From Clostridium cellulovorans 743B (GTDB lineage: Bacteria; Bacillota; Clostridia; Clostridiales; Clostridiaceae), in the NCBI RefSeq assembly GCF_000145275.1, contig NC_014393.1, positions 3,534,001 through 3,598,000 on the forward strand: a DNA stretch of 64,000 nucleotides, written 5' to 3'. A program made the position numbers and the translations under genes. Below, in pieces: positions 25,675-34,015 of the stretch. Under the pieces are notes generated by a model. The model searched no databases and was not told the DNA's origin. It saw only the letters and a program-made list of their open reading frames with translations. Within the stretch, counting starts at the first letter, position 1, and every line of letters starts with the position of its first letter.

Positions 25675-26682
25675 CTAACCAAAAAACTCCTTTTCACTCC
25701 TGAAATTTTTTTGAGCTTTTTTTATACTTTCCTTATCGTTTATATTCAACTTCAAGAGGATATATTGAGCTACAAACCTTTCAAAAGGCAACCAACTACC
25801 ATGAGTCATAGGTAATATATATCTTTTAGCTCCTTTCATCTCTTTAAAAAGTGTCATTCTACTTCTTAATGGAATAGTTTCATCTAATAATGCATCTATA
25901 AAGGTTACCTTCGATTTATCAAGATAATGAGCATAAGCTATGGGATCTATTTTGAATAATGTATGGATATCTTCACTAAGTAAAAGTTCTCTTAGCGGCA
26001 TTTTTCTAACAAGAGGTAATTGTTGTTTATATGTTTCATATAACTTTTCCCTATCGTAAAGATAATCAGAATCTTTATACCCACTCTTAAATAATTTCCT
26101 TGTTACATTAGCAGCTGGAGATTCATGAAGTATTTTAGGCATATAGCCGCCTGTAGTCATAAATATAACTTGATTTATTCTTTTATCTACCGATGCAACT
26201 ATTGATGTAAGCATTCCCCCTAAACAATAACCCATAATACAATTATTTGAAAACCATTTATTATTCACCTGAAGAAAGTCAATAGTTGATCTAATATCTA
26301 CAACAGCATGCTCCCAGAATTTAATCATCTGGCGTAAATCTGGATAAACAAAACTTCTTCCACTAACTGATCCATGTTCAACTCTCGTATAATTGCCTGG
26401 GAGCACTGGTATAGCACAATGCACTCCAGCTGCTGCAAGATGACATCCCATCCACAATAGAAACTTTATATTTCGGCTTCCTAAGCCATGAAGCAATATC
26501 ACTGATGCTCTTGTTTTAGTCTTAGGCTCAAAATTATATATCTCTAAAACTTCTGTACCTGGTACTGTTCTTCTATATGGTGAATTAAACCTTGTATAAT
26601 TGCATCTATAATTTAATCCTTTGTATATATATCCCTCAACTGCTTTGATAGATTCTTTGTTATATCTAAAATCTACTTTCAT
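25675..26682 (-). CDS. Alpha/beta hydrolase with a possible Cys nucleophile
   Basis: Predicted cytoplasmic alpha/beta hydrolase, 335 residues. The oxyanion motif is ILLHGLGSRN. The nucleophile elbow reads MGYCLGGML: the usual Ser of GxSxG is Cys, as in dienelactone hydrolases (GYCLGG). A candidate acid is the Asp of IDALLDETIPL and the candidate base the His of PMTHGSWLPF near the C-terminus. No signal peptide is seen. The substrate is unknown; an ester or lactone is likely if the triad is real. It is divergent from glgC but has its own terminator, so a link to glycogen is not shown. Confidence 0.75.
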   Translation of the reverse strand: MKVDFRYNKESIKAVEGYIYKGLNYRCNYTRFNSPYRRTVPGTEVLEIYNFEPKTKTRASVILLHGLGSRNIKFLLWMGCHLAAAGVHCAIPVLPGNYTRVEHGSVSGRSFVYPDLRQMIKFWEHAVVDIRSTIDFLQVNNKWFSNNCIMGYCLGGMLTSIVASVDKRINQVIFMTTGGYMPKILHESPAANVTRKLFKSGYKDSDYLYDREKLYETYKQQLPLVRKMPLRELLLSEDIHTLFKIDPIAYAHYLDKSKVTFIDALLDETIPLRSRMTLFKEMKGAKRYILPMTHGSWLPFERFVAQYILLKLNINDKESIKKAQKNFRSEKEFFG

Positions 26683-26990
26683 CTACAGCTTCCTCTTTAC
26701 AATTATCTCTAAATCCATATTATGTTCTTTCATCCAATAAGTTCATTTAAATAATCTTTTTCATATCAATTCTTCTTGAATTTAAATTTGTACAAGAGTT
26801 TTTTATTATATTATCAATATCATTACATCAACTTAACTTACACCTTTTATAATAATCTTCATTAATAGTTTCTTACAATTTATTACTTGTAATCAATATT
26901 TTAATAAATTTGACTATATTGTCTTACTTGTATTGTTACATTTTTAATATTGTGGTAAAATTAGGATAATATCACAAGAGGAGGAATTAT
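26683..26990. other. Divergent intergenic region, hydrolase / glgC
   Basis: This 308-bp AT-rich region contains the glgC promoter (26933-26961) and its AGAGGAGG ribosome-binding site. I see nothing else. Confidence 0.5.
26933..26961 (+). promoter_or_regulatory. Candidate promoter of the glycogen operon
   Basis: -35 TTGTTA (26933-26938), 17-nt spacer, -10 TAAAAT (26956-26961), followed by AGAGGAGG before the ATG at 26991. A TTGACT near 26910 is an alternative upstream element. Confidence 0.5.
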
Positions 26991-28190
26991 ATGAAACGTA
27001 AAGAGATCGTAGCAGTAATCTTAGCTGGCGGAAAAGGTACTAGATTAAATTCACTAACGAAAAAACAAGCAAAGCCAGCCGTGCACTTTGGTGGCAAATA
27101 TAGAATTATCGATTTTCCATTAAGCAACTGTGCTAATTCGCAAATAAACACTGTTGCAGTTCTTACACAATATGAGTCTGTTACACTAAATAAATATATA
27201 GGAATAGGCTCAAACTGGGGATTAAATAATAGCAATTCTGGAGTAACAGTACTTCCACCAAGAGAAACAGAAGAAGGTAGAAACTGGTATCGCGGCACAG
27301 CAGATGCTATTTATCAAAATTGTGATTTTATAGATGAATGTGATCCTGAATACTTACTTGTATTGTCCGGGGACCATATATACAAAATGGATTATTCTAA
27401 AATGTTGGCACACCATAAAGAAAAATCCGCAGATGCAACAATTGCAGTTCTTGAAGTTCCTTGGGAAGAAGCAAGTCGTTTTGGAATTATGAATACTGAT
27501 GAAAATGGAGACATAATAGAATTTGATGAAAAACCAGCAAATCCTAAAAGCAACTTAGCTTCAATGGGAATTTACATCTTTAATTGGAAAACATTAAAAA
27601 AAGCATTAATAGAAGATGTACAAGATCCCAACTCTAAAAGAGATTTTGGAATGAATATAATTCCAAAACTTTTGAATGAAAACAAAAAACTTGTTGCTTA
27701 TTCTTTTAAAGGTTATTGGAAAGATGTAGGAACAGTTGAAAGTCTTTGGCAGGCAAATATGGACTTACTCGATGAAAACTGCACTTTAGATCTTTATGAA
27801 AGAAACTGGAGAATTTATTCAGATAACGTTGAAAAGGCACCGCAATACATTTCAAAAGATGCAGAAATACGAAATTCTCTTATAAATCAAGGTTGTAGAA
27901 TCTATGGAACTGTAGAAAATTCAATAATATTTCAAGGAGTACATATTGGTAAAAATGTAGTGATTCATGATTCTGTAATAATGCCTAATGTTTATATAGC
28001 TGACGGTGCTTATATTAATAAAGCAATAATAGATTGCGATGTAAAAATTTCGGAAGGAGTTAATATAAATCCTGACGGCAAGGAAGTAGCTCTAATATCT
28101 TTAAATGGTAACGAATGCGATTCTGATGGATTTTTTCACCAAGTCGAATCAGCCTCATTTAAAGCTATGGAGGTGACAATAAATGAATGA
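26991..28190 (+). CDS. glgC: Glucose-1-phosphate adenylyltransferase, catalytic subunit
   Basis: Makes ADP-glucose from glucose-1-phosphate and ATP, the committed step of glycogen synthesis; 399 residues. The nucleotidyltransferase loop is ILAGGKGTRLNSLTKKQAKP, followed by the substrate region YRIIDFPLSNCANS. GDHIYKMDY holds the metal-binding Asp, and DFGMNIIPKL is also conserved. The C-terminal 110 residues are a left-handed beta-helix with hexapeptide repeats (SIIFQGVHIGKNVVIHDSVI). It overlaps glgD by 8 nt, consistent with a GlgC/GlgD complex. Confidence 0.95.
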   Translation: MKRKEIVAVILAGGKGTRLNSLTKKQAKPAVHFGGKYRIIDFPLSNCANSQINTVAVLTQYESVTLNKYIGIGSNWGLNNSNSGVTVLPPRETEEGRNWYRGTADAIYQNCDFIDECDPEYLLVLSGDHIYKMDYSKMLAHHKEKSADATIAVLEVPWEEASRFGIMNTDENGDIIEFDEKPANPKSNLASMGIYIFNWKTLKKALIEDVQDPNSKRDFGMNIIPKLLNENKKLVAYSFKGYWKDVGTVESLWQANMDLLDENCTLDLYERNWRIYSDNVEKAPQYISKDAEIRNSLINQGCRIYGTVENSIIFQGVHIGKNVVIHDSVIMPNVYIADGAYINKAIIDCDVKISEGVNINPDGKEVALISLNGNECDSDGFFHQVESASFKAMEVTINE

Positions 28191-29298
28191 TATTATGGCC
28201 ATAATTAAGCTATATGAAAATGAAGATGAAATTAAGAGCTTAACAGCAAACAGAAGTCTTGGAGCCCTGCCATATGGAGGAAGATATCGCCTTATAGACT
28301 TTCCTCTTTCTAATATGGTTAATAGCGATATTAACAACGTAGGCATTTTCGCTTACAATAACACTCGTTCTTTAGTGAAACATATTGGTTCTGGAGAAGT
28401 GTGGGATTTAAATAGAAAAAAGGACGGCTTATTCATCTTCTATCCTAGCAACAGTCGTGGAAACATCTTGAAGAATCAGGAAATGGAAAGTTTTAGAGAT
28501 AACCTCGAATATCTTCTAGCAAGTTCTCAAGAATACGTTGTTATAACTACTAGTTATATGGTTTTTGCTTATGATTTTTCTAAAACTGTTGAATTCCATA
28601 AGAAAAACAATTGTGATGTAACAATTTTATATAAAAATATCGATGACGGAAAAGAAAACTTCGTTAAATGTGATACTTTAATTCTTGATAATGAAGACAA
28701 TGTCATAACCTTTGGTATAAACGGTGGAGGACAGGATAACCAAACAATTTCTCTTGAAACTTATGTAATGAGAAGAGACTTCTTAATTGATTTGATCAAA
28801 GAATCTAGTGTTATAGGCTCTTTTTATTCCTTAAGAGATTTAATAATGATCTTCTGCTCTCAATATAAAGTTAAGGGCCATGAATTTAAAGGTTATGCTC
28901 AATGCATAAACTCTGTAAACTCTTATTTCAAAAATAGTTTAGATTTATTAAATGAGAATATATCTTCAAACTTATTTAACGAAGAGTTACCTATTCATAC
29001 AAGAACTAAGGACAATGCTCCTACTAAATATGGTAAAAATGCTCATGTTAAAAATTCAGTTATAGCTAATGGTGCAATTATAGAAGGCACTGTAGAAAAC
29101 TGCATTATTTCTCGTGGGGTTAAAGTTGAGAAAGGTGCTGTAGTTAAAAATTCTATTCTACTTACTAAATCCTATGTTGGCGAAAATATTAATGTTGAAT
29201 ATGTTATAGCGGACAAGCGTTCCTCTATGATGGTAACAAAGAATATTCAGGGTTCAGAAGATAGCCCTATAATCATAGAAAAAAATTCTGTAGTATAA
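28183..29298 (+). CDS. glgD: GlgD, regulatory subunit of ADP-glucose pyrophosphorylase
   Basis: GlgC paralogue of 371 residues. It keeps YGGRYRLIDFPLSNMVNS and the C-terminal beta-helix (HVKNSVIANGAIIEGTVENC) but has lost the GGxGTR nucleotide loop: the N-terminus reads IIKLYENEDEIKSLTANRSL. In Firmicutes GlgD activates GlgC in a mixed oligomer. The ribosome-binding site GGAGGTGA lies inside the end of glgC and the genes overlap, suggesting coupled translation. It lies 13 nt upstream of glgA. Confidence 0.93.
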   Translation: MNDIMAIIKLYENEDEIKSLTANRSLGALPYGGRYRLIDFPLSNMVNSDINNVGIFAYNNTRSLVKHIGSGEVWDLNRKKDGLFIFYPSNSRGNILKNQEMESFRDNLEYLLASSQEYVVITTSYMVFAYDFSKTVEFHKKNNCDVTILYKNIDDGKENFVKCDTLILDNEDNVITFGINGGGQDNQTISLETYVMRRDFLIDLIKESSVIGSFYSLRDLIMIFCSQYKVKGHEFKGYAQCINSVNSYFKNSLDLLNENISSNLFNEELPIHTRTKDNAPTKYGKNAHVKNSVIANGAIIEGTVENCIISRGVKVEKGAVVKNSILLTKSYVGENINVEYVIADKRSSMMVTKNIQGSEDSPIIIEKNSVV

Positions 29299-29311
29299 AG
29301 GAGACCTTAAT

Positions 29312-30748
29312 ATGAAAATAGCATTTATCGCCTCTGAGGCGGCTCCATTTATAAAAACTGGTGGTCTTGGCGACGTAGTTGGCTCACTTCCAAAATATTT
29401 AAACAAAATTGGTAATGAAACGATAGTAATTCTTCCCAATTACGTTGGAATAAGACATGATCTTAAAGAATCCATGGATTACATAAAAGAATATTATGTT
29501 CCTGTTGGTTGGCGAAACATGTATTGTGGAGTTATGCATTATAAACTTGACAATGTTGATTTTTATTTTATAGATAACCAATATTATTTCTATCGTGAAG
29601 GTCTCTATGGTTATTACGATGACGGTGAAAGATTTGCATTTTTTGATAGAGCAGCTTTAATGCTTCTAGAACAAATAGATTTTAAGGCTGATGTTGTTCA
29701 CTGCCATGACTGGCAAACAGGAATGATTCCAGTATTCCTAAAATCCCAGTTCTGGGATAACCCATTTTATCAAGATATGAAAAGCATATTCACTATACAT
29801 AACCTTCAATTCCAAGGAGTATTCCCCAAAAATATTATATACGAATTATTAGGTCTTCCTGATCATCTATTCAATAATGGTAGCATTGAATACCATGGTA
29901 AGGTAAGTTTTTTAAAGAGTGCTTTAGTTTACAGTGATAAGATCTCTACTGTAAGTAATAGTTATGCGCAAGAAATCCAAGGCCAACAATTCGGTGAAGG
30001 TCTTCACGGTCTCCTAAGTAGCAGAAGAAATGACTTATGGGGAATAATAAATGGCATAGATTATTCTGTATACAATCCTGAAAATGATGAATGCATCTAC
30101 TACAAATATGGCGGAATCTACATTAATGACAAGTATGGCAATAAAGCAAGACTTCAAGAAGATTTAAATCTTTGGAGGTCTACAGATGTTCCGATGATAG
30201 CAATGGTTACTAGACTTTCAGATCAGAAAGGTCTTGATTTAGTAGTAAGATGTGCTGAAGAAATTCTAAGAAGAAATGTCCAACTTGTTATTCTTGGAAC
30301 TGGTGATAAATACTACGAAGATTATTTCAAAAATTTGCAGTATAGATATCCTGGTCAAGTTGCAGCATTGATTACTTTTAATGAAGCACTTTCTCACAAA
30401 GTTTATGCAGCTTCTGATATATTCCTTATGCCATCAGCCTTTGAACCATGTGGTCTTAGTCAATTAATCGCTCTTAAATACGGCTCACTTCCTCTTGTTA
30501 GAGAAACTGGTGGTTTAAGAGATACAGTTATTCCATATAACTATGGAAACCACATGGGGAATGGTTTCATGTTTAAAAACAATGATAATTATGCTTTACT
30601 TTCAGTTTTAGATAGAGCTTTGTCAGTTTATTATCACGATACTGAAGAATGGCAAAGAATTATGAGAAACGGAATGTTTGCTGATTATAGTTGGGAAAAA
30701 TCTTCTTGGATATATAATGATTTATACAATTCAGTAGTTTGGCATTAA
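29312..30748 (+). CDS. glgA: Glycogen synthase (GT5)
   Basis: Transfers glucose from ADP-glucose to the growing alpha-1,4-glucan; 478 residues. The ADP-glucose motif KTGGLGDVVGSLPKYL is at residues about 17-32. The conserved HCHDWQTGMIP, TIHNLQFQGVFP, and, in the C-terminal Rossmann domain, FLMPSAFEPCGLSQLIALKYG and ETGGLRDTV are present. Third gene of the operon; a branching enzyme (glgB) is not in the window. The stop codon is followed within about 5 nt by the end of an IS200-like element that seems to separate glgA from its terminator (31490-31521). Confidence 0.95.
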   Translation: MKIAFIASEAAPFIKTGGLGDVVGSLPKYLNKIGNETIVILPNYVGIRHDLKESMDYIKEYYVPVGWRNMYCGVMHYKLDNVDFYFIDNQYYFYREGLYGYYDDGERFAFFDRAALMLLEQIDFKADVVHCHDWQTGMIPVFLKSQFWDNPFYQDMKSIFTIHNLQFQGVFPKNIIYELLGLPDHLFNNGSIEYHGKVSFLKSALVYSDKISTVSNSYAQEIQGQQFGEGLHGLLSSRRNDLWGIINGIDYSVYNPENDECIYYKYGGIYINDKYGNKARLQEDLNLWRSTDVPMIAMVTRLSDQKGLDLVVRCAEEILRRNVQLVILGTGDKYYEDYFKNLQYRYPGQVAALITFNEALSHKVYAASDIFLMPSAFEPCGLSQLIALKYGSLPLVRETGGLRDTVIPYNYGNHMGNGFMFKNNDNYALLSVLDRALSVYYHDTEEWQRIMRNGMFADYSWEKSSWIYNDLYNSVVWH

Positions 30749-30749
30749 T

Positions 30750-31475
30750 CAGGACCACCCGTCAAACGGGTGGTTTGCTTTAGCCCTATAAGGGCATGTT
30801 ACTGGCCGTGCTACTCGCACATTGAGCGGTTTGCCAACCGCATACCTTTACTGGCTGCACCTAAAAGGTGCTTTATTTTTTGCCTTTGTTTACTGATTCA
30901 CCCGTAAACGGGTCAATAAATTCTTTCAAGCTCATTTGTTCATATGCTAAATCTTCCTGTATTTGATTCTTTATGTATTCTTCTATTATCTTTTTGTTTC
31001 TTCCAACTGTATCAACGTAATAGCCTTTACACCAAAATTGCCTATTCCCATATTTATATTTCAAATTTGCATGTCTGTCAAAAATCATCAATGAACTCTT
31101 ACCTTTCAAATACCCCATAAACTGAGAGACACTTAACTTCGGAGGTATACTTATAAGCATATGTATATGATCCTTACATGCATTTGCTTCAATAATTTCT
31201 ACTCCTTTATGTTCACATAACTTTCTAAGTATTACCCCTATATCCGCTTTTATTTTTCCATATATGATTTGTCTCCTATACTTTGGTGCGAAGACTATGT
31301 GATATTTACAATTCCATTTACTATGTGCTAAACTACTATTATCCATTACGGATATACCTCCTTTGTACTTTTGGTTGTGGTCGGCAAACCTACTACCATT
31401 TTACATTGGAGGTATTCTTTTTTTCTACTCATCGCTAGAAGCTTTTTAGAACCACAGGTAAAACCTGTGGTATTC
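30750..31475 (-). mobile_element. IS200/IS605-family element with only tnpA
   Basis: The element lies between the glgA stop and a terminator. Near its ends are two subterminal hairpins: a 9-bp stem at 30754-30762/30766-30774 and a 9-bp stem at 31451-31459/31463-31471. Both begin with ACCAC and have 3-nt loops, as expected of IS200/IS605 ends recognised by TnpA. Further small hairpins lie at 30780-30870. Between them is one transposase gene; no tnpB is present. Exact ends cannot be set without an empty site. No target duplication is expected for this family. Confidence 0.85.
30873..31346 (-). CDS. tnpA: IS200-type transposase TnpA (Y1, HUH)
   Basis: Single-strand transposase of 157 residues, a normal length. 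It opens MDNSSLAHSKWNCKYHIVFA, followed by PKYRRQI. The metal-binding HUH motif is H60-I61-H62 in CKDHIHMLISIP. The nucleophilic tyrosine is probably Y124 in IIEEYIKNQ. It is complete, with AGGAGGTAT before the ATG, so the element may still be active. It acts on the hairpin ends by peel-and-paste transposition linked to replication. Confidence 0.93.
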   Translation of the reverse strand: MDNSSLAHSKWNCKYHIVFAPKYRRQIIYGKIKADIGVILRKLCEHKGVEIIEANACKDHIHMLISIPPKLSVSQFMGYLKGKSSLMIFDRHANLKYKYGNRQFWCKGYYVDTVGRNKKIIEEYIKNQIQEDLAYEQMSLKEFIDPFTGESVNKGKK

Positions 31476-31489
31476 GTAAAACAATAATT

Positions 31490-31521
31490 AAGGTGGTATC
31501 CTCGTTATGGATACCACTTTT
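31490..31521. terminator. Terminator, probably the original glgA terminator
   Basis: A 9-bp stem GTGGTATCC (31493-31501) with GGATACCAC (31509-31517), plus a TTTTTC tail. It lies just beyond the IS right end and before the convergent MFS gene. Confidence 0.8.
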
Positions 31522-31549
31522 TCTTTTATATAGTATAATTGTTTGCATA

Positions 31550-32821
31550 TTAATTAACTTTATTTATCTTTAACTTCATTTTTTCTTCTATAGTCTTAGG
31601 TATTACAAGAATTAATGCTATTGTTGTTAATGAAAGATAAAAATAACCAAAAAAGCTTGTACCAAAAGTTTTTATTGCATATCCACAAATTATATTTAAT
31701 AATCCTGGTAATATTGTAGCTGCAAGAATTGCTGCTGTTAAAAAAGCAGTAGAAACTTGATGCTTTGGTATCATCTTCCCTACAAGTCCATTATGAATTG
31801 GTATAACTAGTCCTGTTGTCATTCCATGGACTAAAGTTAAAATTAAGATAACAATATAGGATTTAGTATTTGCAATAAGAATCCATCTTAAAGATAAAAT
31901 TATTAAGGCTATGGTTAAAATGGTGTAGGAATTCTTAACTTTAATAAATTTATTTCCAAAGTATAAAATAAGAATTTCAAAAGATACTAAAAATAAGGGC
32001 ATCATAGTTATTAATCTTTTTGAAGCACCTAAATCTATCATAATAACTTGAGATCCGTAGTTACTCGCCGCAGATAAAGTTCCCCATAAGGCACAATAAA
32101 TAACTAGATATCTAATAAACTCTTTATTTTTTACTAGCTCTATTATTGTTCCTAAAGAAGGTTTTTCTTTCTCATCGGACTCCTTTTCTCCAACAGCTAT
32201 TTCATCAGTATCTCTTATCTCTTCATTATCCTTACGCTTTCTTAATGAACCGGTTCCAGAAGGAGTAGTTATTTCTGGTACAAACATCATTATTGAAAAA
32301 CTTAAAAATACTACAAAGATTCCTGCTAAAAACCCTTTAGATACATCTACTATGCTCAAAATAATAGGTACAAGAATTCCACTAATTCCATAACCAATAG
32401 TACTGCATACTCTAATTTTTCCATATTCAACATTTGGTCTTTTGGAAAGAACAAGTATGTACTCTTCATTTAACGCGGAATTTGGCTGCATTATTATACT
32501 TCTAATAATGCTTAAGATAAATATACCTACAAAATTATTTACGAAAAAAAATGCTAGTAAAGTAATTATATTTCCTGCACTTACCAGCCTGCTAAAAAAT
32601 ATTAATTTCTTTGTTTTATCAATAATTGCTCCCCAGATAAAAAAAGTTGGAAGTGCAATTATTGGTGATAGCCCCAAAATTAGGCTTATCTGTGATGCAG
32701 AAAACCCTTTGTTAGCTGTAAAGAACAAGACAAAACAAGAGTTAAGCATTGTATTTGCCATAGTATTTGCAAGATAACCTAAAGAAAAGTATCTTTTAAT
32801 AAATTGTGTTTCATTTTCCAT
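31550..32821 (-). CDS. MFS transporter
   Basis: Twelve-segment major facilitator protein, 423 residues. The N-terminus FIKRYFSLGYLANTMANTML and the loop GAIIDKTKK (between segments 2 and 3) fit MFS. A hydrophilic central loop (about residues 190-225, KEKPSLGTIIELVKN) separates the two six-helix bundles. The sequence resembles the MFS_1-like/LacY-type group of sugar or nucleoside carriers, but the substrate is not clear. It is transcribed alone, opposite to glgA. Confidence 0.85.
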   Translation of the reverse strand: MENETQFIKRYFSLGYLANTMANTMLNSCFVLFFTANKGFSASQISLILGLSPIIALPTFFIWGAIIDKTKKLIFFSRLVSAGNIITLLAFFFVNNFVGIFILSIIRSIIMQPNSALNEEYILVLSKRPNVEYGKIRVCSTIGYGISGILVPIILSIVDVSKGFLAGIFVVFLSFSIMMFVPEITTPSGTGSLRKRKDNEEIRDTDEIAVGEKESDEKEKPSLGTIIELVKNKEFIRYLVIYCALWGTLSAASNYGSQVIMIDLGASKRLITMMPLFLVSFEILILYFGNKFIKVKNSYTILTIALIILSLRWILIANTKSYIVILILTLVHGMTTGLVIPIHNGLVGKMIPKHQVSTAFLTAAILAATILPGLLNIICGYAIKTFGTSFFGYFYLSLTTIALILVIPKTIEEKMKLKINKVN

Positions 32822-33189
32822 CAGTGCTTCCTCCTTAGCAAAATATTTTTTAAAGATTCCCCAAACACTAACTTACCCAGAAAACTTCAAGTTTCCCATA
32901 ATATCTATGGTTAAAATGTTTAAGTAAACTAATTTTCTCCTTTGAGAAATTTTAGTCTCACTTTTAAAATCTTTAATTTCCAAAACAACTTGTATACAAC
33001 CCACATTACAGTATAAATTATATATTAGCTTATTTCAATTAAATATAATATAATTATATGGTTCATAAATCACTAGAATAAATTTTTTTCTAAAGTTGTA
33101 AACTAACTAACTTGATTCTCCCTTAAGATTAGGACTAAATAAGTTATACAAGATAAGCAGAAATATTATAAGATAAAGGAGCAAAACAT
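32822..33189. other. Divergent intergenic region, MFS / tcdA
   Basis: This 368-bp AT-rich stretch holds the AAAGGAG ribosome-binding site of tcdA (about 33176) and, presumably, promoters for both genes. I see no other gene or structure. Confidence 0.4.
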
Positions 33190-33960
33190 ATGTCAGAGCA
33201 CGCTTTTTCTCGCACGGAACTTTTACTTGGCGAAGAAGCTTTAAATAAACTTAAAAATTTTAAAATAGTTGTTTTCGGTATTGGTGGAGTTGGAAGCTTC
33301 GTAGTTGAATCACTAACACGAGTTGGAATCGGTAACTTAATTTTAATCGATAATGATACCGTAAGCATAAGCAATTTAAATAGGCAAATTCATGCTAATG
33401 TTACTACCGTTAACAAAAGTAAAGTTCAAGTTATGAAGGAAAGAATTCTTTTAATAAACCCAAAATGTAATGTAGCAATTCATGAAACCTTCGTATCCAA
33501 TGATAATATAAAAGAAATCATACCTAAGGATGCAAACTATGTAGTAGATGCTATCGATACTGTAACCTCAAAACTGGCACTAGTTGAATGGTGTACTCTA
33601 AATAACATTAAAATAATTTCTTCTATGGGTACTGGTAATAAACTTAATCCAGCAGAGTTTAAAGTTGCAGATATTTATTCTACGAAAATCTGTCCACTAG
33701 CTAAAGTAATGAGACATGAATTAAAAAAGCGTGGAGTAAAAGAACTTAAGGTCGTATATTCTGAAGAAGTACCATTAAAACCTAAAGAACCAAAGCATCA
33801 GATTAACAAAGCAGTAACTTCAACTCTTAACGAGGATGAAAATAAATCCTTCACTGTGATCAAACGCCAAACGCCTGGAAGTATATCTTTTGTACCGCCT
33901 GTAGCAGGAATGATTATCGCCAGTGAAGTTGTTAAGGACCTCCTACATATAGGAAAATAG
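33190..33960 (+). CDS. tcdA: tRNA threonylcarbamoyladenosine dehydratase
   Basis: E1-like enzyme of 256 residues that uses ATP to cyclise t6A37 in tRNA. It begins EHAFSRTELLLGEEALNKL, typical of TcdA/CsdL, then the nucleotide motif VFGIGGVGSFVVESLTRVGIG and ID-ND-TVSISNLNRQ. The middle IISSMGTGNKLNPAEFKVAD and the C-terminal PGSISFVPPVAGMIIASEVV match the family better than MoeB/ThiF, and the zinc-binding cysteines of MoeB are absent. It is monocistronic, convergent with metH. Confidence 0.92.
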   Translation: MSEHAFSRTELLLGEEALNKLKNFKIVVFGIGGVGSFVVESLTRVGIGNLILIDNDTVSISNLNRQIHANVTTVNKSKVQVMKERILLINPKCNVAIHETFVSNDNIKEIIPKDANYVVDAIDTVTSKLALVEWCTLNNIKIISSMGTGNKLNPAEFKVADIYSTKICPLAKVMRHELKKRGVKELKVVYSEEVPLKPKEPKHQINKAVTSTLNEDENKSFTVIKRQTPGSISFVPPVAGMIIASEVVKDLLHIGK

Positions 33961-33969
33961 TTAAATATA

Positions 33970-34012
33970 AAAAGTCAAGGGGAATGCTATTTTTAGCCTA
34001 TCCTTGACTTTT
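33970..34012. terminator. Bidirectional terminator between tcdA and metH
   Basis: An 11-bp stem AAAAGTCAAGG (33970-33980) with CCTTGACTTTT (34002-34012), with a small inner hairpin GCTA/TAGC. Confidence 0.8.
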
Positions 34013-34015
34013 AAA

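Noticed and set aside
30780..30870. TnpB guide RNA or a second IS605 gene beside tnpA
   Set aside because: No tnpB frame is present; the small hairpins are explained as IS end structure.
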